From: Clostridium sp. CAG:914
GTDB taxonomy: Bacteria; Bacillota_I; Bacilli_A; RF39; UBA660
Length of the DNA: 64,000 nt
Assembly (NCBI GenBank): GCA_000437895.1
Contig: FR902129.1
Location: 30,953 to 94,952 of the forward strand
Direction: 5' to 3'
A program made the translations under genes and the position numbers. The stretch's first letter is position 1; each line of letters begins with the position of its first letter. The notes beneath the pieces were generated by a model that saw only the letters and a program-made list of their open reading frames with translations, was not told the origin of the DNA and ran no database searches. This document shows positions 35,992-43,912 of this stretch, piece by piece.

Positions 35992-36318
35992 ATTAATATA
36001 ATTGAATCAAAGCAATATCAAAAGGATTATAAGAAAATTATAATTAGTAAAAATTTACATCGTGAAGCAGAAAAAATTGAAAATATCAAAAGCATTATTT
36101 ATAATTGTGAAAATATGCATACTTTAATAACAAATCCAATATCTAAATTATATTATATTGAAAAAAAGAGCGGTAACTTAAAAGAATATTATACTGCAAG
36201 ATTAAATAATAAAATAAGACTTATTATGAAACCAATAGCAACTTATCCATATAATTTAATTGAAATAACAGAAATTGAATTTGTTAATATTAATAATGAT
36301 CATTATAAGGAGGGATAA
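35992..36318 (+). CDS. HigB/RelE-type toxin with a non-standard start codon
   Basis: The protein reads INIIESKQYQKDYKK, a basic helical segment (SKNLHREAEKIENIKS), SKLYYIEKKSGNLKEYY, TARLNNKIRLIMKP and ends ITEIEFVNINNDHYKEG, the standard layout of a RelE/HigB-type ribonuclease toxin of about 108 residues. There is no ATG, GTG or TTG in frame near the start: the ribosome-binding site GAAGGTG (35980-35986) is followed in frame by ATT 35992, ATA 35998 and ATT 36001. Starting at the first internal ATG (36115) would delete the first 41 residues. Either a rare AUU start is used, or the toxin is silenced. The antitoxin ATG lies two bases after its stop. Confidence 0.65.
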   Translation: MNIIESKQYQKDYKKIIISKNLHREAEKIENIKSIIYNCENMHTLITNPISKLYYIEKKSGNLKEYYTARLNNKIRLIMKPIATYPYNLIEITEIEFVNINNDHYKEG

Positions 36319-36319
36319 A

Positions 36320-37342
36320 ATGATTACTGGATTTGGATCAGTTTTAAAAGACTATCTTGAATATCATAATATATCGCAAGTAGAATTTGCTGAAAGTTTA
36401 GATATTACACCTAAACATTTAAATGAAATTTTAAATAAAAATATTGATATGTCTGAAGAACTAATGGTAGCTATTAGTTTAATAACTGATATTGATATTA
36501 GTTTGATAGTTAATATGGAAAATGAGAAAAAGATGAAAATATATTTAAATAAAGAGTATGGAGATAATTTATCTGATTTTTTAAAGCAATTTAATATAAA
36601 TGAGTTATCTAAAAAACATTGGGTAGAATTTAAAAACAAAGATGATACATATCGATTAGCACTTGATTTATTAGCATTTCTAAAAGTAAGAAATTTTAAG
36701 GCTATGGATAATATTTTGGCAAATATTATGTATAAAAAGAAAGATGATGCAGATAAAATAAAAACTTTATTATGGATATCTAGATGTAATGAATTAGCAC
36801 TAAAGCAAACTGTAAATAATTTTGAAATGAATAATTTTAATATTATTTTAGATTATCTTAAAGAAGAAAGAAATAAACCATTTAACTATCAAAGATTACA
36901 AAGTACTTTTAATAAATATGGTTTCTATTTTGTTATTGAAGATTCCTTATCTGGAACTAAAGTAAGGGGATGTTCTAAAGTTAAAAATGATAAGCCTGCT
37001 ATATATTTAACAAAGTTATTTAATGATAAAGCTTCTTTGTATTTTGCTATGTATCATGAGATAGGACATTTAAAACAAAATTATAATAAATCTAAAAGAA
37101 AATATATTATAGATGAAGATATAGAATTAGAAAATAAAACTGATAAATTTGCTTTAAATCAAATGATAGATGAAGATTTATGGAGTCAACTTATAAATAG
37201 TAGTGATATTAAGAAAACAAGTATTGAAATAAACAAGAAGTATAATATACCACTTTGTTTTATTGTAAGAAATCTAGCATATAATAAATATATTAAATAT
37301 ACAGATAAGTTTTATTTAGATAATATAGAAAAAATTAATTAG
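36320..37342 (+). CDS. HigA-type antitoxin: XRE helix-turn-helix fused to an ImmA/IrrE peptidase domain
   Basis: 340 residues starting at ATG 36320 behind AGGAGGG. Residues about 5-60 form an XRE-type HTH (SQVEFAESLDITPKHLNEIL) that would bind the operon promoter. The C-terminal part contains YHEIGHLK, the HExxH zinc motif of ImmA/IrrE peptidases. Such fused antitoxins partner with RelE/HigB-type toxins. The upstream toxin gene ends one base before this ATG. An in-frame start at 36275 lies within the toxin gene and has no better site. Confidence 0.85.
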   Translation: MITGFGSVLKDYLEYHNISQVEFAESLDITPKHLNEILNKNIDMSEELMVAISLITDIDISLIVNMENEKKMKIYLNKEYGDNLSDFLKQFNINELSKKHWVEFKNKDDTYRLALDLLAFLKVRNFKAMDNILANIMYKKKDDADKIKTLLWISRCNELALKQTVNNFEMNNFNIILDYLKEERNKPFNYQRLQSTFNKYGFYFVIEDSLSGTKVRGCSKVKNDKPAIYLTKLFNDKASLYFAMYHEIGHLKQNYNKSKRKYIIDEDIELENKTDKFALNQMIDEDLWSQLINSSDIKKTSIEINKKYNIPLCFIVRNLAYNKYIKYTDKFYLDNIEKIN

Positions 37343-37405
37343 TATTTTATTAAAATTCTACATTTTTTATGTTAGAAAAAGCATAAAATTAATAAGGTGA
37401 CTAAT

Positions 37406-37513
37406 ATGTATCAATTTATAATGTCAATAAGTCTAATTATATTATTTTTTATACTTTTTAATGGTTTTACATATTTAACATTTATAATTATTGAAAATCT
37501 TATAGACAAATAA
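37406..37513 (+). CDS. Possible small membrane protein (35 residues)
   Basis: ATG 37406 follows AAGGTGA at good spacing and encodes MYQFIMSISLIILFFILF and a tail ending ENLIDK, with a long hydrophobic helix. A terminator-like hairpin follows at once. The coupling of ribosome-binding site, short frame and terminator supports a real small membrane peptide, but nothing identifies its role. Confidence 0.4.
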   Translation: MYQFIMSISLIILFFILFNGFTYLTFIIIENLIDK

Positions 37514-37515
37514 TA

Positions 37516-37541
37516 AAGGTATCTAAAAAGATATCTTTTTA
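37516..37541 (+). terminator. Terminator after the small membrane ORF
   Basis: AAAGGTATCT / AGATATCTTT hairpin (one G-U pair) with five T residues. Confidence 0.65.
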
Positions 37542-37558
37542 AATTGATAAAAATACTA

Positions 37559-37587
37559 TTCAAAAAAGATTAAAATTATGATATACT
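37559..37587 (+). promoter_or_regulatory. Promoter of the glycan control block
   Basis: TTCAAA (37559-37564), 17-base spacer and extended -10 TGATATACT (TATACT at 37582-37587), 20 bases before the ATG of the Wzz-like gene. Confidence 0.6.
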
Positions 37588-37606
37588 TATAAAGTAGAGG
37601 TGTGAT

Positions 37607-38293
37607 ATGGAAGAAATAGATTTAAAAGAGTTATTTGAATTTATAAAAAAGAAGATAGGGTTATTAATTACTATAACAGTAGTTATTTGTTTACTTGGTT
37701 GTATTTATGGTCTCTTTATTCAAAAACCTATGTATAAGTCATATACGACTATCATACTTGGTGGAAATGAAACAACAGCTAGTCAAACAATTACACAAAG
37801 TGATATTACGTTAAACAAAAATTTAGTAGATACTTATGCTGAAATAGTTAAATCAAGAAGAGTTTTAGAGCAAGTAATTGCTGAACTTGATTTAGAAGAA
37901 ACTTATGAAGAGTTGAGTAATAAAATTTCTGTTTCATCTGTTAATAATACAGAAATAATAAAAATAACAGTAGCAGATAGTAATCCTATTGAAGCTAAGA
38001 ATGTAGCTAATGTTACAGCTAATTTCTTTTCAAAGGAAGTTGTTAAATTATATAATATGAATAATGTTAATGTTTTAGATGAAGCTAATGAAGCTAATGA
38101 ACCATATAATATAAATATTCCTAAACAAGTAATTATTTATTTCTTTATTGGTATAATTATTGCTTTATCAATTCTCTTTATAATATTCTATTTTGATAGA
38201 ACTATTAAATCTGTAGAACAAGTAGAACAGAAAATTAAATTGCCAATTCTTGGTGGCGTTGAAGAGTACAAAAAAGGAGGAAAAAGAAAGTGA
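37607..38293 (+). CDS. Wzz-like chain-length and kinase-activating protein (CpsC/CapA type)
   Basis: 228 residues with two membrane helices (about 18-38 and 163-185), a middle extracellular region and the Wzz-type start VDLKELFEFIKKK-like (EIDLKELFEFIKKKIGLL). In Gram-positives this protein activates the CpsD-type tyrosine kinase, and its C-terminus (KLPILGGVEEYKKGGKRK) lies in the cytoplasm. It controls capsule chain length together with the next gene, which it overlaps by four bases. Confidence 0.88.
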   Translation: MEEIDLKELFEFIKKKIGLLITITVVICLLGCIYGLFIQKPMYKSYTTIILGGNETTASQTITQSDITLNKNLVDTYAEIVKSRRVLEQVIAELDLEETYEELSNKISVSSVNNTEIIKITVADSNPIEAKNVANVTANFFSKEVVKLYNMNNVNVLDEANEANEPYNINIPKQVIIYFFIGIIIALSILFIIFYFDRTIKSVEQVEQKIKLPILGGVEEYKKGGKRK

Positions 38294-38958
38294 AAGAAGA
38301 ATTAGTAATTCACAATAAACCTAAATCTAATATTAGTGAAGATATTAGGACTATTAGAACTAATTTAATGTTTACTTCATCTGATGAGGAATCTCAAGTT
38401 ATACTTGTTACTAGTTCTATTCCCGGTGAAGGTAAAAGTTTTATCAGTAGTAATCTTGCCACAGCTTTTGCTCAAACAGACGAAACAACATTATTAATTG
38501 ATTGTGATCTTCGTTTAGGAAGAATTCATAAAATATTTGGCGTATCAAATGATAAAGGATTTTCTAATCTTTTAGCCAGTCAAAGTGTTGTGAATTGTGC
38601 GGATTTTATCAAAAAAACACCCATTCCTAATTTATATGTTATTCCAAGAGGAACCGTTCCTCCTAATCCTAGCGAATTATTAAATTCTACTAATACAAAA
38701 AGAGTTATCAATTTCTTAAGAGAAAATTTTAGTCGTATTATTTTTGACGGTGTACCAATAAATGGTCTTCCTGACTCCTTAATTATGGCTTTACTAGTAG
38801 ATAGGGTAGTGCTAGTTACAGCAGTAGGTTACACAAAAATTGACGAATTAATGGAAGCAAAAAAAGCTCTAGAAAAAATAGATGCTAATATTGCCGGTGT
38901 AGTTGTTAATCGTGTTAATCAAACAAAACGAGGAAAATACTCCAATTATTATGAATAG
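38290..38958 (+). CDS. CpsD-type tyrosine autokinase
   Basis: 222 residues starting GTG 38290. It shows Walker A SSIPGEGKS (42-50), Walker A' LLIDCDLRLG (68-77) and Walker B IIFDGVP. The C-terminus carries a short tyrosine cluster (YSNYYE). The kinase associates with the Wzz-like partner and phosphorylates itself on tyrosine, which regulates capsule synthesis. The gene order wzz-cpsD-cpsB matches pneumococcal and other Gram-positive loci. Confidence 0.9.
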   Translation: MKEELVIHNKPKSNISEDIRTIRTNLMFTSSDEESQVILVTSSIPGEGKSFISSNLATAFAQTDETTLLIDCDLRLGRIHKIFGVSNDKGFSNLLASQSVVNCADFIKKTPIPNLYVIPRGTVPPNPSELLNSTNTKRVINFLRENFSRIIFDGVPINGLPDSLIMALLVDRVVLVTAVGYTKIDELMEAKKALEKIDANIAGVVVNRVNQTKRGKYSNYYE

Positions 38959-38968
38959 TAGGTGTTTT

Positions 38969-39688
38969 ATGACAGATGTACATTCTCATATATTATTTAA
39001 TATTGATGATGGTAGTTATTCTATCGAAGAAAGTATTATCCTTTTAAAAGAATTAAAGAGTATTGGATTTACCAATGTTATATTAACCCCACACTATATT
39101 AAAGGAAGTGAATATTCTGCAAATAATCAAATTAAGCTAGAAAGATTCTCAGAATTAAAAGAAGAAATAAAAAAACAAAATATAGAAATAAATATTTATC
39201 TTGGTAACGAAATATTTGTTTGTAATAATATTCTTGAACTTTTAGAAAGAGAAGAAATAGTCAGTTTAAACAATACTAAATATCTTTTAATTGAACTTCC
39301 TTTTCATAATCAAATTTTAAATTTAGAAGATATTATTTATGAAATTAATTTAAAGGGATATATTCCCATAATTGCTCATCCTGAAAGATATGAATATTTT
39401 CAAAAAAATTATAAATTAATTGATAACTTAAGAGAAATGGATGTTATGTTTCAATGTAATTATGTTAGTATTCTTGGTTATTATGGTAAGTCTGCAGAAA
39501 AATTAATTAAATATATGTTAAAAAATAAATATGTAGATTATTTAGGCACAGATATTCATCACATAAAAAAGACTTTTGTAATTGATAACTTTGATAAGAT
39601 AAAAAAGAAGATAATCAAAATAACAGGTATAACATATTTTGAAAATATTAATAATAATGCTAATTCTCTTATACATAGCGAAGAGTAG
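38969..39688 (+). CDS. CpsB-type PHP phosphotyrosine phosphatase
   Basis: 239 residues of the PHP family that dephosphorylates the CpsD kinase. The metal site starts DVHSHILFNIDDGS (3-16), with later LTPHYIKGS, ELPFH, ILGYYGKSA and GTDIHH motifs. I start at ATG 38969 behind TAGGTG; the in-frame ATG at 38903 lies well inside the kinase gene and its residues are not family-like. Confidence 0.88.
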   Translation: MTDVHSHILFNIDDGSYSIEESIILLKELKSIGFTNVILTPHYIKGSEYSANNQIKLERFSELKEEIKKQNIEINIYLGNEIFVCNNILELLEREEIVSLNNTKYLLIELPFHNQILNLEDIIYEINLKGYIPIIAHPERYEYFQKNYKLIDNLREMDVMFQCNYVSILGYYGKSAEKLIKYMLKNKYVDYLGTDIHHIKKTFVIDNFDKIKKKIIKITGITYFENINNNANSLIHSEE

Positions 39689-39696
39689 GTGATAAA

Positions 39697-41139
39697 ATGG
39701 ATAAAAAAGAAAACAAAAAGAAAAAAGTAAGTATCCTAGGTATAATTTTGGGTATACTTCTTTTATTAATGACAATATCTCTTATAGTAATTATTAAGAT
39801 ATTAGATATTATTCCCAATAACTATTTTACAATGTTAATCGTTATTTTAACTATTCTTGGTATCATTTTAAATTTCTTTCTTATTTATAATTTTAAAAAT
39901 AAATTTTTAAAATTTATTAAAGTATTTTTTATAATAGTTTCTATAATTATTATAATAGCTTATTCTTTCGGAATATATTATCTAAATAAAACGATAAATC
40001 TTTTTGAAAATATTTCTATTATAAAAGAAGAAGTAACAAACTATTATATTGTTGTCTTAGATACATCTATATATCAAGAGCCATCTGATTTATATGAAAA
40101 AAAGCTTGCTTATTATGAAAAAACTGATGAAAAAGTTATAAATAGTTTGAAGTTGTCTTTAGACTATATTACTGAAATAGATATAGAAAAATTAAAAGAA
40201 AGTTTATATAATCAAGAAGTAGATGCTATTTTAATTAGTGATATAATTAAAAATAAATATGAAGAAGATGATGAAAATTTTAATAATAATATTAGAATTA
40301 TCAAAACAATAGAAATAAAAAAGGAAATTGAAGATATTACAAAAAGAGTATCAATAAAAAATACACCTTTTAATGTTTTAATTAGTGGTATTGATACCTA
40401 TGGTGATATAAATAAGACATCAAGAAATGATGTTAACATAGTAGCTACAATAAATCCAAATACCAATGAAATATTGCTTACTTCAATTCCAAGAGATTAT
40501 TATGTCCAACTTCACGGAACAACCGGTTACAAAGATAAATTAACCCATGCTAGTTACTATGGTATCAATATGGCCGTAGAAACTATTGAAGACATTCTTG
40601 ATACGGATATTAATTACTATGTCAAGGTTAACTTCACAACTGTCGTTGATTTAGTCAATGAAATAGGTGGTATTGAAGTTTATGCTGATCAAAATGTTAA
40701 TATAGGAACCTGTAAAATTAAAGAAGGATATAATAACCTAGATGGCAAATGTGCTCTTGCTTTTTCAAGAGAAAGACATTCATATGCAGATGGCGATAGA
40801 CATCGTGGAAGAAATCAACAACAAGTAATCATTGCCATTTTTAACAAATTAACTAGTGGAACAACACTATTAACTGAATATACTAATATTTTATCAGCTT
40901 TAGATGGAAAATTTGCCACAAATATGGATACTAAAGAAATAACGAATTATATTAAATATGAAATAAATGATTTAAAAAATTATAAAATTAAAACTATCCA
41001 ACTAGATGGTTATGGTTCAATGGGAGAAACATATTCATATCCTGGACAAAATCTATGGATAATGATACCATATGAAGATACCATTACAAATGCTAAAAAT
41101 TTAATAACTAAAATGTTAAACAATGAAAGTATTAACTAG
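39697..41139 (+). CDS. LCP (LytR-CpsA-Psr) family glycopolymer ligase
   Basis: 480 residues with three hydrophobic segments in the first 110, a helical extracellular stretch, and an LCP catalytic core (NVLISGIDTYGDI, TSRNDVNIVATINP, LLTSIPRDYYVQL, NYYVKVNFTTVVDLVNEIGGI, CALAFSRERHSYADGDRHRG). LCP enzymes attach lipid-linked glycopolymers such as capsule or teichoic acid to peptidoglycan. It completes the control block and is predicted to anchor the polymer made by the 17.7-33.5 kb operon. Confidence 0.93.
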   Translation: MDKKENKKKKVSILGIILGILLLLMTISLIVIIKILDIIPNNYFTMLIVILTILGIILNFFLIYNFKNKFLKFIKVFFIIVSIIIIIAYSFGIYYLNKTINLFENISIIKEEVTNYYIVVLDTSIYQEPSDLYEKKLAYYEKTDEKVINSLKLSLDYITEIDIEKLKESLYNQEVDAILISDIIKNKYEEDDENFNNNIRIIKTIEIKKEIEDITKRVSIKNTPFNVLISGIDTYGDINKTSRNDVNIVATINPNTNEILLTSIPRDYYVQLHGTTGYKDKLTHASYYGINMAVETIEDILDTDINYYVKVNFTTVVDLVNEIGGIEVYADQNVNIGTCKIKEGYNNLDGKCALAFSRERHSYADGDRHRGRNQQQVIIAIFNKLTSGTTLLTEYTNILSALDGKFATNMDTKEITNYIKYEINDLKNYKIKTIQLDGYGSMGETYSYPGQNLWIMIPYEDTITNAKNLITKMLNNESIN

Positions 41140-41171
41140 GTTATAATAACAAAATATTTATTATAACTTTT
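41140..41171 (+). terminator. AT-rich inverted repeat after the LCP gene
   Basis: GTTATAATAA / TTATTATAAC with a short loop and a following CTTTTTCT. A weak terminator is the likeliest reading. Confidence 0.4.
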
Positions 41172-41192
41172 TCTATTACTGCTGGAGGTATT

Positions 41193-41807
41193 ATGAAAAA
41201 AACAATAAAGACGTTATTAATAATAATTATATTGTTTTTGTTGACTATTATAGGCATAAACTACTATGTTATATTATCAACAAAAAATCAGATTGATAAC
41301 AAAAATATTCAAGCTGATTATATAATTGTACTTGGAGCAGGTATAAAAAACAATAGACCTAGCCCTATGTTAGAAGATAGATTAACAACTGCTATAGAAT
41401 TATATAACAAAGGCAGATCTAACAAAATACTAGTGTCAGGAGACCATGAAAATGATGATTATGATGAAGTAACAGTTATGAAAAATTACTTATTAGGTAA
41501 AGGAATACCTATTGATGATATCTATATTGATTCCTTAGGATTATCTACTTATGATAGTATTTATAGAGCAAAAGAAGTATATAACATTAATTCTGCCATA
41601 GTAGTTACTCAAAAATATCATTTATATAGATCATTATATATATCTAATAGTATGAATCTTGACTACTATGGAGTAAGTTCAGACAAAAGAATATATCAAG
41701 GACAAGAAAAAAGAGAAATAAGAGAAATACTTGCAAGAAATAAAGATTTTGTAAATTGTCTTTTAAAATCTAAATCAAAACATACCGAATTAAAGGAAGA
41801 AGTATAG
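41193..41807 (+). CDS. YdcF/SanA-like DUF218 membrane protein
   Basis: 204 residues with one N-terminal helix and a DUF218 (YdcF-like) domain: DYIIVLGAGIKNNRPSPML, EDRLTTAIELYNKGRSNKILVSG and YDSIYRAKEVY. Family members affect envelope integrity in E. coli (SanA) but have no firmly established reaction. It has a strong start site (GGAGG) and its stop is two bases from the next start. Confidence 0.85.
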   Translation: MKKTIKTLLIIIILFLLTIIGINYYVILSTKNQIDNKNIQADYIIVLGAGIKNNRPSPMLEDRLTTAIELYNKGRSNKILVSGDHENDDYDEVTVMKNYLLGKGIPIDDIYIDSLGLSTYDSIYRAKEVYNINSAIVVTQKYHLYRSLYISNSMNLDYYGVSSDKRIYQGQEKREIREILARNKDFVNCLLKSKSKHTELKEEV

Positions 41808-41809
41808 AT

Positions 41810-42427
41810 ATGAAAAAAATAAGTTTATTTATAATACTATTCATAATGTTTACTCCAGTATATGCTAAAGAAAAAGTAGAATTTTCTAGTTGTACAGATG
41901 GAGATACCTTTAAAATTATATATAACAATGAGATTAAAACAGTAAGACTACTTGCCGTAGACACTCCAGAGTCAGTTCATCCTAAGAAAGAAGAAGAATA
42001 TTATGGCAAAGAAGCTAGTGACTACACATGTAACGTCTTAAAAAAAGCCAATAAGATAGAACTAGAATTTGATGATAATAGCGATAAATTAGATAAATAT
42101 GATAGACTATTAGCATGGGTATTTATAGATGATAAATTATTACAAGAAAGTTTAATAGAAGGTGGTTATGCTAAAGTAGCCTATCTATATGGAGATTACA
42201 AATATACCACTAAATTACAAGAACTACAAGAAATTGCTAGTAACAAAAATATTGGCGTGTGGGATGAAGAAGCCAAAGAAAATTTTAATCCAAATCAAAA
42301 TGAAGACAAAATAACTACAATAGAAATAATTATTCTTTTTGTAATACTAATTATAATAATGTTATTCGGAACAAAAAAACAAAAGAAAAAGATACTAAAA
42401 AAAGTAAAAAAAGCACTTAATGAATAA
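41810..42427 (+). CDS. Membrane-anchored thermonuclease (SNase)
   Basis: 205 residues. Signal peptide MKKISLFIILFIMFTPVYA, then the staphylococcal-nuclease core with the metal and catalytic sites GDTFKI, RLLAVDTPE, KYDRLLAWVF and the last strand, then a C-terminal hydrophobic helix (about 167-186) and basic tail that anchor it to the cell. It should cut extracellular DNA or RNA near the surface. Most SNases are released; the extra C-terminal anchor is notable. It begins two bases after the DUF218 gene. Confidence 0.88.
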   Translation: MKKISLFIILFIMFTPVYAKEKVEFSSCTDGDTFKIIYNNEIKTVRLLAVDTPESVHPKKEEEYYGKEASDYTCNVLKKANKIELEFDDNSDKLDKYDRLLAWVFIDDKLLQESLIEGGYAKVAYLYGDYKYTTKLQELQEIASNKNIGVWDEEAKENFNPNQNEDKITTIEIIILFVILIIIMLFGTKKQKKKILKKVKKALNE

Positions 42428-42431
42428 GAGT

Positions 42432-42480
42432 AAATACTAACAGTTTAAAGGTACTAGCAAACGAAGAAAGTAATCAATCA
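42432..42480 (+). repeat. Diverged duplicate of the 5' part of sigG
   Basis: This 49-base stretch aligns without gaps with 43149-43197 inside sigG; I count 41 identical bases, and all eight differences are transitions. It encodes the same NSLKVLANEESNQ-like segment as sigG residues 11-27. Confidence 0.7.
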
Positions 42481-42520
42481 ATCCAAAATTGAATAGTCAA
42501 AATTTAGGTCAATTTAAAAT

Positions 42521-42637
42521 GATTATAATTTTAAATTTAGAGTTTCTGGCTTGAACATAAAAAATAACAAATTACTTTTAGTAGAAATGGATGATAGTGG
42601 TTTTTTATGCTTACCTGGTGGATATGTTGAATTATAA
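42521..42637 (+). pseudogene. Nudix gene fragment
   Basis: An open stretch without a start reads FKFRVSGLNIKNNKLLLVEM, then SGFLCLPGGYVEL and stops at TAA 42637, which is the front part of a Nudix hydrolase up to its GGxxE box. The rest of the domain is absent. Confidence 0.6.
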
Positions 42638-42810
42638 TAATAATTTATCTATTGAATAATTAAATTTTTTTGCTAATTTATAAATGTATATAGTTGGTAT
42701 TAATATACTTCCAAGTTCATATAATGATAAGTTGATGTCGCTATTCCTAAAAAAGTAGCGACTTCTTTTTGAGTTAAGTTTGCTTTTTTCTCAATAAATG
42801 TAAATTATTT
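42632..42810 (-). pseudogene. XRE-type HTH regulator remnant
   Basis: On the minus strand two frames give an HTH: KKANLTQKEVATFLGIATST (then STYHY), and after a frameshift YELGSILIPTIYIYKLAKKF with NYSIDKLLL. It is the core of an XRE regulator, with no start and one frameshift. It lies tail-to-tail with the Nudix fragment, overlapping by a few bases. Confidence 0.6.
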
Positions 42811-42812
42811 CC

Positions 42813-43060
42813 ATGGAAATTACAGAAAAAGAGTATACTAATTTAACTGAAGAAGAAAAAAGATTTTATCAAAGAAATTTAACTAAAAAAGGTAATTATT
42901 CATTAAATCAAATAGCTAAAGAAGTAGAAGTTAAAAATTTTGATAAATTTCATAACGCTGGTATAAGTGATTATATAATGGTGAAACTGCAAATGATATA
43001 GCAAAAAGAAAAGTCAGAATCAAATGGGTTTATGATAATAAAAACTTTAAAAATAACTAA
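42813..43060 (+). pseudogene. Frameshifted small gene, unrecognised
   Basis: An ATG at 42813 (no clear ribosome-binding site) opens a frame MEITEKEYTNLTEEEKRFYQ ending at TAG 43001. The neighbouring frame continues with YNGETANDIAKRKVRIKWVY and ends at TAA 43060, suggesting one protein broken by a single frameshift near 42975. I do not recognise it. It completes a cluster of decayed genes before sigG. Confidence 0.4.
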
Positions 43061-43082
43061 CTAAATGTTTAAAATAACTCTT

Positions 43083-43104
43083 TTTGTATCAATATAGATA
43101 CGAA
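43083..43104 (+). promoter_or_regulatory. Hairpin next to the sigG ribosome-binding site
   Basis: TTTGTATC-AATATA-GATACGAA (8 bp with one G-U pair) ends in the first two A bases of AAAGGAG, which leads to the TTG start. It could limit translation. Confidence 0.5.
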
Positions 43105-43116
43105 AGGAGATTTATT

Positions 43117-43890
43117 TTGGCTAAATACAAAGTAGATATATCAGGAATAAATACCAGCAATTTAAAAGTACTAACAAATGAAGAAAATAATCAATTATTT
43201 TTAAAATTAAAAAATGGTGACCCATTTGCAAGAGATGACTTAATTAAAGGAAATTTAAAATTAGTATTAAGCATCATAAAAAAATTTAATAATAAGGTTG
43301 ATAATCTAGATGATTTATTTCAAGTAGGGTGTTTAGGTTTAGTTAAAGCTATAGATAATTTTGATCCTTCATATGGCGTGACCCTATCAACTTATGCTTG
43401 CCCTATGATAAGTGGTGAAATTAAAAGATATATTAGAGATAATTCTTCCTTAAGAATATCAAGAAGTGTTAAAGATATAGCATATAAAACATTAAAATTA
43501 AAAGAAGAATTAATGACTCAAAATGGTGTTGAACCAAAAGATTCAGAAGTTGCTAAAATACTTGGTGTAGAAGAATATGAAATAGCTAATGCCCTGAATT
43601 CTTTACGTGAACCAGTAAGTATGTATGAACCAATTTATAATGATGGTGGAGATACAATTTTATTATGTGATCAATTATCTGTAAAAGAAGATGAATACTC
43701 TATGGAATTAAAATTAGCCATATCTAAAGCAATGGAACACTTAAAGAAAAGAGAATTAGAAATACTTAAAGAAAGATTTATTATAGGGAAAACACAAATG
43801 GAAATAGCTAATGAATTAGGAATAAGTCAAGCCCAAATATCAAGAATAGAAAAGAGTGCCATTAATAACATAAAAAAACTAGTAAAATAG
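43117..43890 (+). CDS. sigG: RNA polymerase sporulation sigma factor SigG-like
   Basis: 257 residues of the SigF/SigG group. The N-terminus YKVDISGINTSNLKVLTNEE is the SigG signature, region 2 contains LDDLFQVGCLGLVKAIDNFD with STYACPMISGEIKRYIRD, region 3 has SLRISRSVKDIAYK and region 4 QMEIANELGISQAQISRIEK. It should direct late forespore transcription. The start is TTG 43117, seven bases behind AAAGGAG; upstream in-frame residues from 43084 have no family match. A weak TTG start and an adjacent hairpin suggest low translation. It is followed by a ylmC/ymxH gene, as in many clostridial genomes. Confidence 0.9.
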   Translation: MAKYKVDISGINTSNLKVLTNEENNQLFLKLKNGDPFARDDLIKGNLKLVLSIIKKFNNKVDNLDDLFQVGCLGLVKAIDNFDPSYGVTLSTYACPMISGEIKRYIRDNSSLRISRSVKDIAYKTLKLKEELMTQNGVEPKDSEVAKILGVEEYEIANALNSLREPVSMYEPIYNDGGDTILLCDQLSVKEDEYSMELKLAISKAMEHLKKRELEILKERFIIGKTQMEIANELGISQAQISRIEKSAINNIKKLVK

Positions 43891-43912
43891 TATAATTATA
43901 CTAGGTGATATA

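Noticed and set aside
36115..36318. The toxin starting at the internal ATG 36115
   Set aside because: It would remove the first 41 residues of a conserved RelE/HigB fold; the ribosome-binding site lies at 35980-35986 instead.
41140..41171. Promoter for the DUF218 gene inside the AT-rich repeat
   Set aside because: TATAAT occurs but without a -35 box; the symmetric repeat followed by CTTTTT fits a weak terminator better.
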